The position numbers and the translations under genes are program-made. DNA of 64,000 bases from Quillaja saponaria (lineage: Eukaryota; Streptophyta; Magnoliopsida; Fabales; Quillajaceae), in NCBI GenBank assembly GCA_029379385.1, contig CM055607.1:1550001-1614000 (forward strand), written 5' to 3'. Shown piece by piece: positions 1 to 11,919 of this stretch (positions are counted from its first letter, which is position 1; every line of letters starts with the position of its first letter). The notes beneath the pieces were generated by a model. It worked only from the letters and a program-made list of their open reading frames with translations. It was not told the DNA's origin and ran no database searches.

Positions 1-381
1 CACTTTCAGTTCATGTATTGCAGTAGTTACGGAAGTTGCTTGACAATGTTATTTTCACCCCATTGTTATCTGTATTTTTCTATTAAATGTTTAGCTAGTA
101 ATTTATAATAACGCAAGTGATAGGGCGCTTCATGCAGAAGCAATAGAACAGTATGTACCTTAAGTTACCCCTTCAAGTGGTCTTGAAGGTATTTTCAGTG
201 CTCATAAAAGCAGACACCTAATTATGCATACCCAATTTATCCATAAACAGAAACAACTTTTGATCAAAGGAATGTTATTTTTACAACTGGGCAGCTGAAT
301 AACTGAATTTTTTGGCCAAATGTAGAAGCTCAAAGTTCAACAGTCATTTGGTTCAAAAAAAGTTCTTCATATAGGCTACTG
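1..381. other. Left-edge non-coding flank
   Basis: This stretch lies 3' of the minus-strand PS1-like gene. I see no long frame, RNA gene or repeat in it. Its right part joins directly to the tandem units that begin at 382 and is probably the original 3' UTR or downstream sequence of PS1. Confidence 0.5.
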
Positions 382-930
382 AAACATAGGGTAAGTTTTT
401 CATCTGACTGAACTGATCCGCCCATAATGAGTATTGTGGAGCAGAATGAGCTTCAAACCCCTTGCACCTACCTTTGATGACTTCTTCGAAGGGATGCTGG
501 AATACCTCTCCTTTAAAACTACATCGTCTAAGTAAGACCAAGTCTGTCCTCGGGCAGAGCTGAAACATAGGGTAAGTTTTTCATCTGACTGAACTGATCC
601 GCCCATAATGAGTATTGTGGAGCAGAATGAGCTTCAAACCCCTTGCACCTTCTACCTTTGATGACTTCTTCGAAGGGATGCTGGAATACCTCTCCTTTAA
701 AACTACATCGTCTAAGTAAGACCAAGTCTGTCCTCGGGCAGAGCTGAAACATAGGGTAAGTTTTTCATCTGACTGAACTGATCCGCCCATAATGAGTATT
801 GTGGAGCAGAATGAGCTTCAAACCCCTTGCACCTTCTACCTTTGATGACTTCTTCGAAGGGATGCTGGAATACCTCTCCTTTAAAACTACATCGTCTAAG
901 TAAGACCAAGTCTGTCCTCGGGCAGAGCTG
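382..930 (-). repeat. Three tandem copies of the PS1 3' coding end
   Basis: Three nearly identical direct units lie at 382-562 (181 bp), 563-746 (184 bp) and 747-930 (184 bp). Read on the minus strand, each encodes the same C-terminal 59-60 residues, starting SSARGQTWSYLDDVV and ending HYGRISSVR followed by TGA. Only the 747-930 unit is joined in frame to the rest of the gene; the other two lie behind its stop. The leftmost unit lacks 3 bp, so it reads KVGARG instead of KVEGARG. The trinucleotide CTG occurs at the unit borders and could have been the microhomology. On the minus strand every unit border reads as a pyrimidine-rich stretch ending TTTCAG, which resembles a splice acceptor. Confidence 0.93.
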
Positions 931-3900
931 TCAACCCACAAGAACCTCTCAGAGAAAGGGTTCACTAGACTCTCACGAAATTCCTCTACAGTCTCACAAA
1001 GCAACCCCTATAAACAGGCAATAATCATGTTAAGAGTTCAAAATGTGTGTGAGAGAGAGTTAGAAAAAGATTGATTTGAGAGACAGAAAAGAGGAAGTAG
1101 CATAGTAGTGGCGGTATACCTCTGCCATGGCTTTAATTTTAAGAGTGACATCATTACTAAGTAGGACAAGTTGTTCATTGTTCTTTTTCTCATATAGAAT
1201 AGCACAGTCAACGATATGGTCTTCTGCTGTTGGTGAAAATATTTCCATCAAACTGCTGTGGGGTGAAAAAAGCATTGAAGTCCCTTTTGGGGTTGGAGCA
1301 ATCAGCTTCTCATCTTCCGCTGAGCTCTGGACATGAATCCACCACTTTGTCTGCACCATACACTCTTCAATCCATTCTAAAACCAAAGAAACCTCTGTTG
1401 TTCTTCTGAAAAGACTGCCACGTTGCTTCATACAATCCAGTTCCCTTATGACTGATATTAGAGGAGTGTGAACAATATTTATCAGAAACAATATCTCTTC
1501 GGTAGGATAAGTAATATATAGAAAATCTGATGTTTTGAAACTCATTACCCATTCTTGGAATGATTAATCGAGTCCCCTTGAGCCCTTGCAAAAGCTTTAA
1601 CGATTTCCTCGATTCTTTGTTCAGAAGAGCGGAAGTGTCCACAACCATAGCCCAGTTCCTCTTTTGCTCTCCAGTGATCTTCTGCTGCCAATCGCAATTA
1701 TTAGTATGTAGCTAGGAAAATATACTTAAAACATGAGTTCTTGCACCAAATATGTTATGTTTTTAAAATCAACTTTTACAGAAGGTAATTTACCTGGTCC
1801 AAGTTTTGTGTCTGGTTGATAGAACTGCTGCTTCTGGTAGCAGAATAAGGAATTGAAGTCTTTTGCCTGCTATTCCCTGAAGAATTCACAAGTAAAGATT
1901 GAAAGGGTGCCCTTTCCTCTCTGTTCGACAATGCCATAATATCTAGCTCCAACTTCACTTGCTTGCCTGAGGGGGTTCTTTCTGGTTTTTGTTCTTTGAG
2001 AACTTTCGGTGTCTGGTTCTCTTTGTCTGAAGTGGTGAGGTTGCCTTGGTCAGTTTGGATATTTGGGCTTGTAATCTTTGAAGAGTAAGACCTACGCAAC
2101 TTGGGATGCTCAATTTCTGCTAGATTACCCTTCTTTTTCATTGACCGTAGTAGAAGAGTATTAGGGGTGAAATTCTCCTTGTCTGGAGTAAAGATTTCTT
2201 CTTCCTCCCCATCTAAATCAGAGAAAAGATCCTTTGATGTTGTTTTAGTTATTGTAGCCTTACTGTTATTCATTTCAACTACACGCACACTGTTACCTGT
2301 ACTCTTCTTCACTCCACTCCTGCCAGTCTGAATCTCAAGAGCACTAGCTATTTTACCTCTTCTTGACCAAATACAACATGAACTTGATTTTTTCTCTGAT
2401 ATGTTAACATGGCTTTCTGAGCTTTCTGTTTCAGACTGTCCTTCCCCAGCAACAAAAGATTGTGGGGTCTGGTTTTCTAATTGGCTAGTAACCTTCAAGA
2501 GAACTTCCTCAGGCGAAGTCAAAGTCAGAGGTTCTGCTGCAAGAGGCACAGAATGGGTGACCTTGTTCAGGCTATCATGGTCCTCCTTTGGTATGCTCCA
2601 TAATCCAATTTCTTGAACTGTTTCAGCAATGGGGTGACCTTGTTCTTCACAAGATTCAGAATTCAAGTAATCTGGCAAGTTTGATTCCTCCTCTTCCCTG
2701 GATATCCCATGTGTTACTCTATCAGGCAGGGATTGTGAAGCAAAAGGAGCTTGTAGATTTTCTAGTTGTTGGATTTTGGTCTCAGGAATAGCTTCTCCAG
2801 CAGACAAAGAGTTATCCACCACAAGGGTTCCTGCTCCAAATATCAGTACATCCCTCACTTCTTCATTTTCTCTCGATGTGCTTCCAAATTCAGTTTCTTC
2901 AGGCATTTTAGCTGCTGGAAAAGCTTCATGTCTTTCTGCAGATGATGAACAAATCAAGTTCACCAGCAAGTTGGATTTGTTCTCTTCAAAGGAATTCTCT
3001 TGATTACCTCTATCAGGAACTGATTGTGAAGTAAGTGGATCTTGTGGGGTCCGGATTACATCCTTGAACTCCTGCACCCCAACTGAAAAAGATGAGCTTT
3101 CTGTCGCAAATTCTCTCAACGTGGTTAGAATTTCAGATTCTTCAGGCTTCCCAGCTTCAGGATAAGCTTCTTTTTCCTCCTCCACTAAGGATAGAGGTTG
3201 CAAGTTCTCCATCAAGTTTGGTGTTTGCTCTGGTCTCCTTAATGAGCAATGCTGGTTACCACTTTGAGATACTAGTTCCTTGACAGGACAGGGTACTATG
3301 ACTTGATTTTCCATGTGAAGTTGCTTATTTTTGCTTCCCAAGGTTAATTCCCTAACAGGCAGAAACAAGTCCACTGTTTCAGCTCCCAAGGGCCCAGACG
3401 AGAGTCTCAAATTCGCCCCATCTAGATGATCGCCTTTTGACGGGATCCTATCTTCTTTTTGATCAGAAGATAAAGAAGTTACATCTTCTCGCATTAGGGG
3501 TGCTGATGGAATCTCTTTTTTCAGAATCAGTTCCAAATTCTCGTCCACAAACAGCATATCTATACCCTCTAAAATTGAACCCTGTGATTGAATTTCTTCT
3601 TCATTTCCTATTGAATAAAGACTCTCATTCTGCAGGCCCAAAAACACGGAGAAGAAAAAACATCATAAGCTAACTTTTCAAAATCAAAAATCTTACTAGT
3701 TTAACTATATATTATCATTAGGTATGTCATCCGTTTACTACCGCTACCAGTGCTCGTGTTTATTCAATACTTTTAATTATTGGAAACAATTACTGATCCT
3801 CTACAATTCCCAGATTTTAAAAAGAGAACTTTCTTTTTGCCCTTGAAAAGGAACATAAAAACAGAGAACAAAGTCAAGAACCATTTTACAAACACCTTCT

Positions 3901-4594
3901 GGGTATCCCACATCATTTCATTATAGATAAAAACATAGACCACCACCTGCATATTCTCCATTGCATTTTCTTCTTCGGGCGCCACGATTTTCTCTTCTTT
4001 CTGTGCTGCGATTTGAATATCCAGTGCCGAAACAAAGGGACTTTCCAAATCATATGCACGGCTCAAAGGAACCCAATGCAGCCTATAAACCCTACTTGAA
4101 CCGCCAACTCTCAAGGTATCGCCCTCCGTCAGCTCCACCATCATCCCAGGGTCAAGTTTCCTTTCCGATACCCATGTCCCATGCACTTTCAAAAAGAACA
4201 AGAAACCATCAATAACCCCATAAAAAAAGAAAAAGATAACAACAAAAACAACAGCACCAAATGAAGAACAATTACCAGATGATAAATCAATCACAGAGAG
4301 CTTCTGCGAAGAGGGCTTGGAGTAGATTTGGAGGTGAAATCGGCTAATGCTAGGGTGGGTCAACATGATGTTGCAATCGGGGTGTCGACCGACGACCAAG
4401 ATTTCTTCGTAATCTTGAACTGTGTTCTCTGTTTCTCCAACAGAACCGGCTGAATTGGGATCGGAATTGGACAGTGGTTGCGGGGGTTTGTTCAAGATGA
4501 AGATGTTTTTGAGGATTGCACCATTCTTTAGCACCGTAAACACTGGAATTTTCTCCTCTTCTTGATCGGGTCGGTTCTCTCTGCTGTCAGCCAT
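765..4594 (-). CDS. PS1: FHA and PINc domain protein, PARALLEL SPINDLE 1 type
   Basis: Arabidopsis PS1 controls spindle orientation in male meiosis II, and its loss gives unreduced pollen. I read six exons: 4594-4276, 4185-3947, 3629-1794, 1684-1549, 1451-1120 and 1007-765. All junctions are GT-AG, phases agree, and the protein is about 1034 residues. Residues about 15-150 form an FHA domain, with GRHPDCNIMLTHPSISRFHL and, across intron 1, SSVHGTW. The long third exon (612 codons) is acidic, Ser/Glu-rich and looks disordered. Exons 4-6 give a PINc ribonuclease-like domain: VVDTSALLN holds the first Asp, then IRELDCMKQ, EDHIVDCAILYE and LLSNDVTLKIKA. The FHA plus PINc architecture is diagnostic. 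The start is the first ATG, in a good context before the FHA domain. The last exon is followed by two extra copies of its own end. Function is inferred from family membership. Confidence 0.92.
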
Positions 4595-5870
4595 TGCTAG
4601 GGCTTAACTTCCTCTTTCCTCAAATATTCAGAGAGGATTGGTAGAGTAGAGAGAGAGATGGGTTATTTATTTTCTGGAATTTCAATAGGAAAAAATGTAA
4701 AGGTTTTGTGGCCTTTTCTGAATTTGAATCTTTGAAAAGGTGACCGTTGAAAGATTTGCTAACGGCTATTTGTTGCTTTGTTATGACATATCTATTTTTT
4801 ATTCAAGATAATAATTAAATAAGAATATTTCTAAAGAATATTTTGTAAGGGCACTTTGCTAAAGTTATATAAACAAAAAATATGTAATATTTATTATAAT
4901 AATTAATCATAATTTTATTAATATTTAATATATAAATTATTATTTTTTAGAAATTTTAAAATTTATATTTATTATAATTTAATAAAACTTAAACACCCAT
5001 AAAAAAAAAATCCAACGCCATATCAGTTCTCTACATCTATTATCTAATGTTATATGATTACTTACTTCTAAAAACAAAATTGATAAAGAGCAACATACAA
5101 TAAATATTTTTTTTGCGCTCCAGTAAATAAAAATGAGCCTTGAGTAAAACTCACATTTTTTTTATATTTCTGTGATCGTATATGGAGTAAAAACGCATCA
5201 GTCTCCGAAAAAAATAAAATTTGACAGCTTCATTTGAATAGCAGGAGCCAGGAAGTTGCATTATAAGAGGTTTCTAAAGGATTTGATAATCTAAGTAGTC
5301 CTTCCCTTTCAAGTCATTTTTAGTGGGAAAAATGTCTCATTGTAAGATTTAGATCCAAAGGCAATCTACTATTGCAAAAATGAATAACTGAAACTAAAGG
5401 TAAAAATATAACCAGAATACTAACTGAAACAAAGGGGCAAGTAGAATGTGATCTATCATGCTTACAAGGTACAACAATCTAGATACGCTAGTCCAGATAC
5501 ATTGCCCAAAACAAAGCTTATGCATGGCTAAAGAATTCCTTTCCTCCACCAGCCCTTGAACCCTTCACCTCGGGTTTAAGGCCGAGATAGATCTTATACA
5601 AGGGTTCCAGAAAGGCAGCGCTTGATTAAAGAACTTGTTGGTGGTACTTTTAGTGTATAAAATCAGGTGAAAGACCGAAGGAAATGCTTTGCCGGGATCA
5701 TGCATCTTGCTCAATTTGTAATGTACACCATCCATTAGAAAAAAGATAGTACAAAATCTTGGCATGACACCATGTGATTGTTGTCATTTTACCTTCCAGA
5801 CATCCTACCAATAATATGTCTGTCAAATTTGAAGAGTATTAAGTCATAAATGATTAATGGCAGCTGGAAA
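4595..5870. other. Spacer between PS1 and TMEM18, with TMEM18 3' UTR
   Basis: About 4595-4700 contains GA-rich sequence likely to be the PS1 5' leader and promoter. 4800-5230 is AT-rich with no frame. The part from roughly 5450 to 5870 is less AT-rich and directly follows the TMEM18 stop on the minus strand, so it is probably its 3' UTR. No mobile element is evident. Confidence 0.45.
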
Positions 5871-8203
5871 TCAATCCTGCTTATTACGAGACACCCTTGC
5901 ACGATGTCTGAGCTCAGCTTTTTTCCACCTAACAATCATGTAACATAAGGAGAAGAGAGTGTTTATCTGCAAAAAGAGAATAGATAGTTAGGAAAAGGAA
6001 GTATATCACCAAAATGAAAACAATAATAGTAATGTACATTAAAGAGTAAAGTACTCTTACAACCCTTATAGCATTCAGAAATTTTATAAACTCCCATCAA
6101 GTTCTTAAAATAAAAGAGCCTATAACTTTCACAGATAACCACATTTATAAGATGTGTCTAATCTGTTATAGAATGTGGTTGTTCTGTTACTTTATCAGAA
6201 TTTTGTGGAAGTTCTAGGACTTAGAGAGATGTTTGTGCAACTCTAACAAAATGCAGAGCAGATTGGAGGAATTTATTGTAAATAAAAAGATGAAAATGTT
6301 ATTGCAAACACTGACCAAGATTATTATTGCAATGACAAGAAGAGGTCCAGACCAAAGTGCTGAGAGAAATACTCCACTGGGATCGAAGTAGTTCTGACCA
6401 GAAAAGCTCTTCCAGTTCTTCCCCAGGAAAACATTGAGTCTCTCCGCAAGATATACACCAGCCACTGCACCATATCACTGCCTATATCAGCCTTGATTTA
6501 CATGCAGCATTTAATAAAGAAAATAACAGCAAAGTTGATTTAGGACTATCTGCAAGCATACAACATCAACAACAAGCCTTAACCTCAAATCATTGAGATC
6601 AGCTAAATGGATCCTCACAAAACTAGATGGTATCCTTCACATGAACTCTTCCTCCACTCATTCCTGTCCATGACTAGAGTCCCCTGTTGCTCAACCTTTC
6701 CATTTTTCATTTCTTAGATAACTATTATTTCCTTTCTTACAGCAGTGGAGAAGTTTTGTTTCAGATAACAATTCTTTCCTTTCTTATGTCCCAAAACCCA
6801 AACCTTCTGTTACACCATAAAGAAACTTGAATCCACCTTCTAAATGAATTTCCATATACCCTCCAAATTCCTTAACACTATGATGCTATATTCCCTGAAA
6901 CCTGGTGGTTTTACCTTAGTAACCCAGGGCAAAATATTGTTTAAGCATCGAGTCAAGGAAGGGAGTGTGTGTGTGTGTGTGTGGACGGGGGTGCTAAGGG
7001 GGGGAGAGGAGCAACTCATATCATTTCTCCTCAACACTCTTCTTGATCCAAATGGGGAAATACCAGTGCTACATTAAAAAAGATAAAGAAAAGCCAAGGG
7101 ACATAACTGCATACCATAATCGGACTACAAAGATTAGTAATCAAAAGAATAATCATATGTAGTTGAATGCACAATTAAGCAGTAAAACAATATACATAAC
7201 ACCTACATGCCGAGAGAAACAAACACATTTGGAAGTTAGTACTCTTCCTTGAGAGGATAGCTGTTAGCAGAAACAAGAAGTGGAATGCCAATAAACCCAT
7301 CAACCAAGGTTCCTGCCAACAGAAACAAAGAATTGAAGGCAAATTAGGTTGAGGTATAATCACCACAAAGTTAAAGAGAACATCGGATAATGTAAAGGAA
7401 CATCTCAGGATTCAATCTGGATTGGACAATAACCTTATGTCTCCCAGTTATCTTATATATGTCATCAGTGCAAAGTGAACATAAGAATTTTTCCATTTTC
7501 CAATAAACACAAAAATCTCAGTACTATGTCACAATTCATCCATAAACATGCACCATGAATGCATATAAAAATAATAATAGTAAAGTCTCCAGGCCAAGCT
7601 TTATGACAATTGACATTGATATATACAGGTACCATAAAGTACCATTATCTATGATCATGAATCACATTTTAATCATATAATTTGTAATGGTGATTTGATG
7701 ATTACAAACTTAGTCCCATTGAAGCAAACTTGAGGTTCCCTTTGTAAAGCAGGACTCTGCACCCCATGAAGCTTATCTTATTGGGTTCTATGATTAACAA
7801 ATGCATATATGTAGTGCTTGATTTTATTTAAAATGAGAGAAAGTACAAGAGAAATTAAGTGGTAGATTCTTTGAGTAATCAGACATCTAGACAAACTTAC
7901 AGAGTTTTTGCTTGAAACTGAATAATCATACTTTACTTACCCAAAGAAATTTAACATAACTTTAGCATAACAATCATCCAAAGTTGAAATTCCCATTTAA
8001 CCTCACATTCCCAGAATCTAAAGAAAAGTATAGAAAAAAAAAAGGAGGCAGTAGGGAGCAACCTTCCAGTCAATGGCATGGAAGAATCCCATGAAATTCT
8101 CATAAGCTGGACGCAAACCAGAACGAAGCTCGGTCGTAATCTTCTGAATCAGATCTGCCATTTGGTCCATGTGCTCCTCCACAACAGATTTCAGTACCTC
8201 CAT
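5871..8203 (-). CDS. TMEM18: TMEM18 family membrane protein
   Basis: TMEM18 proteins are small membrane proteins; the animal member sits in the nuclear envelope, and the plant role is poorly known. Four coding exons read 8203-8063, 7312-7207, 6464-6316 and 5966-5871, giving 163 residues, close to the family's usual length. Key pieces in order are MEVLKSVVEEHMDQMADL, then FFHAIDWK joined to EPWLMGLLAFHFLFLL (first membrane segment), LAGVYLAERLN after the next junction, NYFDPSGVFLSALWSGPLL leading into a second membrane segment, and a basic tail VRWKKAELRHRARVSRNKQD. The donor after ATCTTG is GTCAGT and the phases match. A non-coding first exon probably covers about 8415-8515; the next exon (8240 leftwards) supplies the start ATG. 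The neighbouring PS1 homologue matches the Arabidopsis gene pair as I recall it. Confidence 0.9.
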
Positions 8204-8689
8204 GGCTTCAAACCCCTTTTTAGTAATGAGCTTAATTTCCCTGAAATCTATACCAGAGAAAGAGTGAATCACAAAATTGAAATCACATAAAGTTAAAAAT
8301 AAATGAAAGAAGCCATAGATGCAATGGATCTGATATAAATATGTGAAAAGAAGAGAAAACCCATCCCCAAGAATTGTACGTGAGCGTGAGAGTACAAGAG
8401 AGAGAGACACCTACAATGGAGTCTGCGACACTCTTCCAACCCGTCCGCCTCGTGCAGAATGGAATTTCGTGCAGCAAAGTTGTAGAGCAACTCTCGCTAG
8501 TCGCTTCTGAGTTCTAAACCTCCGGCAATGTTTTAGAGTTTGGAATAAAAATAGAAAATGAAATTTTTTTCATTTAATTCTAAATTATTTAGAATAAAAA
8601 AAATATATTTAGGCCACATTTGGAACTTAAAAATTAAAATTAGATAGTTAAATTCTAATTTTTCAGTTTGGATTACATTTCGAAATTGT

Positions 8690-10360
8690 CACAAAACACT
8701 AATTAAGGCATGTTCCCTTGCCACAAAATGAACCGATTTACGTGAAATATGTACATGTAAATTGCCAATAACTTAATCAATTCACTTCTAAATATTATTC
8801 AACAAATAAATTTACTTAAAAGTATTTCCTAACACATAAAAGCTAATTTAACTTGTAATGTTCTAACACATAGATCGATTAAGCTTAAATCAATTTATCT
8901 CTCAATGTTACAACGTAAATCGTCTTCACAAAATTAAGTTTCTAAATTAAGCTTAAATCAATTTAGACGATTTATATTAACAAAATTAAGTTTAATTGTT
9001 CTCTATCACATTAATCGTTAATGCTTATATCGATTTACCTTTATATAATGTAAATTGTCTAACATTAAGCCGATTTACTTTGTGAATTTAGGCTATTTAT
9101 TTCTAAACATCTATTCACAAATATACCAATCAAAATAACAAAGGATCTGGTGATAATTGTTTGTATAATAAAAATTTAACACCTTTATAAACTCAATGAT
9201 AATTAGTACTAATATTTAATAAAAAATTATCGTTAACTTAAGAGATGTAAAGATGCACACAATTTGAAGCATGAAATTAGTGATTAAATCCTAAGACAAT
9301 TTACTTTGAAATTTTCTCTAACCCAGTCAAATACTAATTAGAACTATTCAGCTTAAAATATTCCCTAACAAATAAATTGCTTAAAAATAAACCAATTTAT
9401 CTTAAAATGTTATATAACAAATAAAATCGCCAATAAAGCAATTGATTCATATTTAAATATTCCCTACGAAATAAATCACCAAACCTTTAGTTGATGTACT
9501 TGAAAATAATCCCTAACACATAAATTATCAGTTGATAAGCCAATTGAACTTACAATGTTCTCTAAAATATAAATTGTTAAAGGTTAAACTGATTTACCTG
9601 CAAATGTTACACAAACTGTAAATCGCCTAAACATTAGGCGATTTATGTTCAGAAATATAGACTACATGCTCTCTAATACACAAATAGCTAAAACTTAAAA
9701 CCAATTTACCTCTAAAAGTTACATACAAAACATAAAGCGTCTACCATGAAATACTAAGACAATTTACCTTGTAATTTTTCCTAACTCTTCAAGTACTAAT
9801 TAAGACTATTTAGTTCGAAATGTTCCCTAACAAATAAATTACTGAGAAATAAACCGATTTATCTTGAAATGTTACGTAACAAATAAATTGTCAATAATTT
9901 AGCCAAGTCACATTTAACTCTTCCCTATCAACTAAATCGACAAACCTTAATCCAATTTATCAGAAAATATTCCATAACACATAAATCGTTCACATATAAG
10001 CCAATTTAATTTCTCTAAGACATAAATCGTTAAAGTGTAAACCGATTTACCTCTAAACTTTACTCAAAATGTAAATTGCCTAACCTTCAGACGATTTACA
10101 TTGAGCAACTTAGCCTATATATTTCTATACATCTATATAGTACGTAAAACATCAATTGTGTAACTTTTAGACAATTTATGTAGAGAAATTCGATTTATTT
10201 TTTAACATGTACAATTATACCGATGAAAATAATAAAGGATCTGTTGATTAACTGTTTGATTAACGAATTGTATAATTAATATTAATATTAATGAAAAAAT
10301 TATCATTAATTTAAGAGGTGGAAAGATGTACACAATTTAAAGCAGGCAATTAGTTATTAA
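8690..10360. repeat. Degenerate AT-rich higher-order tandem repeat
   Basis: A motif of roughly 60 bp recurs throughout. Its core is approximately CTAACACATAAATCG, then a short spacer, then AAGCCGATTTACCT and an AAATGTTC-like end. Longer blocks are also repeated: the stretch from about 9279 (CTAAGACAATTTACTTTG) returns near 9748, and the stretch from about 9121 (AACAAAGGATCTG) returns near 10215. This suggests three blocks of roughly 470-600 bp. Copies are heavily diverged, with no coding potential. Boundaries are estimates. Confidence 0.7.
9619..9645. repeat. Perfect 12-bp inverted repeat inside the tandem repeat
   Basis: TAAATCGCCTAA (9619-9630) and TTAGGCGATTTA (9634-9645) are exact reverse complements separated by 3 bases. 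A similar but imperfect pair lies near 10073-10100. The core CGATTTA motif occurs in both orientations across the repeat region. Confidence 0.85.
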
Positions 10361-10521
10361 TTAGGAAATTAAAGAGCACAAAATCTCTGCAGAATTTGAT
10401 ACACTTTTAGTATCTAATTAATTAATGGAGATGAACATACAATATAGCTAAAAGAATGCCAGGAACAATTAGTCTTACAAAAATGATATAATGTGTTAGG
10501 GCTTAGAAGCTTAATTATAAA

Positions 10522-11919
10522 TCATAAACAAAACCATGCAGAGGCTGTAATCAAAAATCTATCTTGCCAAACTAAAGAGATAGCTTTTCCTTCATCTCTT
10601 TCAGTTACTCTGAACCCACCACCACTACTACCACCACCATTTTCTCCATTAATTTGCAGAGGACAATAATGGGTTCTAATCTTTAACAAAAGTTTTGCTT
10701 GAATCATACACTTTGAGCTAAGTTTAGTCCCTGCATATCCATGGCTTTCCATCCTTGCTTTCCATGTTTCCATCCTTGCATATTTTGGAAAATTCGCGCT
10801 ATCCAAATCGCAATTGAGCATGCTTTTGATCTCTTTACCAAGAAGATTCTTCTCAATGCTTAACCTCTCAGTGCTTTCAAGTGGGAGGCAATCATCTAAG
10901 GAATCAAACATGGCTGCAAAATAATGCAAAGACTCCATGAATCTTGACAAGAAGCTCCTAGGATTTCTGCTACCTTCTTGTTCTACCAAGACTACAATAG
11001 AAGGTTTAAGTGAATGCACAGATTTCAATGTCTCAGAAATCTCCACAAAATTATTCAAACTATTCATGTGGAAAACTAAGTTTACTGCCACAGTTTCATT
11101 CTTCCTTTTCCTCAAGTTAATGAGTTTAGACCCTGTTATCAACCCTTGAAATTCGAAAACTAAATTACGAAAACCTTCAGAGAAACTAACCAATCTAGAC
11201 TCAGTTTCTTGCAATTCTTCCAAGCTTTTTCCAAATCCTGTTATCCGAAGAGATATGCGATTTCCACTTGATGCCTTCTCAGAAAGTGATTGAATTAGAG
11301 AAGGCCATTGAAACCCATAGGATACATCAAAGTCTATTACATGTAATGCTCCACCATTGTTCTCTTCCAATTCCTTCTCAAATGCCTCAATTATGGTTTG
11401 GTTTGCAGTAAAATGAGCGAATTGATAGTACGGCGAGACCCTATAGAGATCAGTAAATGCTAGAAACTCTTGTTCATTTGTTGGTTCCTTCATGAGCATG
11501 TCATAGAATGGGGATTTCCTGGTAAGAAGCCTTGCAGCCAACCCATCAGCAAAATAGGCCACCACTCTTTGCACCGAGTCTCCGGTTAAGGACACACTTC
11601 TGTAAAGCTCATGTAGATTCTCCAAGGCTGAGCTTAAGTTGTTTTCATCAACAGCTGTAGCAGTTAAGAGCAACAAATGGATCAAATGAAGGCCATTATT
11701 AGTATTTCCATTTTGAATTGACACTCCTAATTGCTTTTTGTGGTCTTGTCTTAATATTTGCTCCCTCATTTGAAGGAGCATAAATATCTTCCCTTCATAA
11801 CCTTCATCTGAATTATTCAAAGCATCACTTTTTCTCTTGTTTTTCTTCTCACCACCACTAGTGTCTCTAACAATTGCTAGGCTAAGATTCAAAAGCTCCC
11901 TTTCATCTATATCTTCCAT
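10522..11919 (-). CDS. GRAS family transcription factor, intronless
   Basis: GRAS proteins are plant nuclear transcription regulators. This frame is 465 residues with no intron, typical for the family. The short N-terminus (about residues 1-75) contains a basic stretch KKNKRKSD. The GRAS domain follows: HLIHLLLLTATAVDENN begins the first leucine-rich region, HVIDFDVSYGFQWPSLIQSL is the VHIID-type motif, then RISLRITGFG and an LEELQETESRL segment, VNLVFHMNSLNN, a PFYRE-type segment (VVLVEQEGSRN, FLSRFMESLHYFAAMFDSLD), and the C-terminal SAW block ending LVWQDRFLITASAWFC. The HVIDFDVSYGFQWP form recalls the SCL29/RAD1-type subgroup, which includes mycorrhiza-related factors. That subgroup call is a memory-based guess. 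The start ATG is the first in frame, directly before MEDIDERELLNL. Confidence 0.93.
   Translation of the reverse strand: MEDIDERELLNLSLAIVRDTSGGEKKNKRKSDALNNSDEGYEGKIFMLLQMREQILRQDHKKQLGVSIQNGNTNNGLHLIHLLLLTATAVDENNLSSALENLHELYRSVSLTGDSVQRVVAYFADGLAARLLTRKSPFYDMLMKEPTNEQEFLAFTDLYRVSPYYQFAHFTANQTIIEAFEKELEENNGGALHVIDFDVSYGFQWPSLIQSLSEKASSGNRISLRITGFGKSLEELQETESRLVSFSEGFRNLVFEFQGLITGSKLINLRKRKNETVAVNLVFHMNSLNNFVEISETLKSVHSLKPSIVVLVEQEGSRNPRSFLSRFMESLHYFAAMFDSLDDCLPLESTERLSIEKNLLGKEIKSMLNCDLDSANFPKYARMETWKARMESHGYAGTKLSSKCMIQAKLLLKIRTHYCPLQINGENGGGSSGGGFRVTERDEGKAISLVWQDRFLITASAWFCL

Noticed and set aside
353..752. Minus-strand frames of 65-74 codons in the left tandem units
   Set aside because: They are other-frame readings of the repeated PS1 3' end and lie behind its stop.
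382..930. CRISPR-like array
   Set aside because: Units are long and contiguous with no spacers, and they encode a plant protein end.
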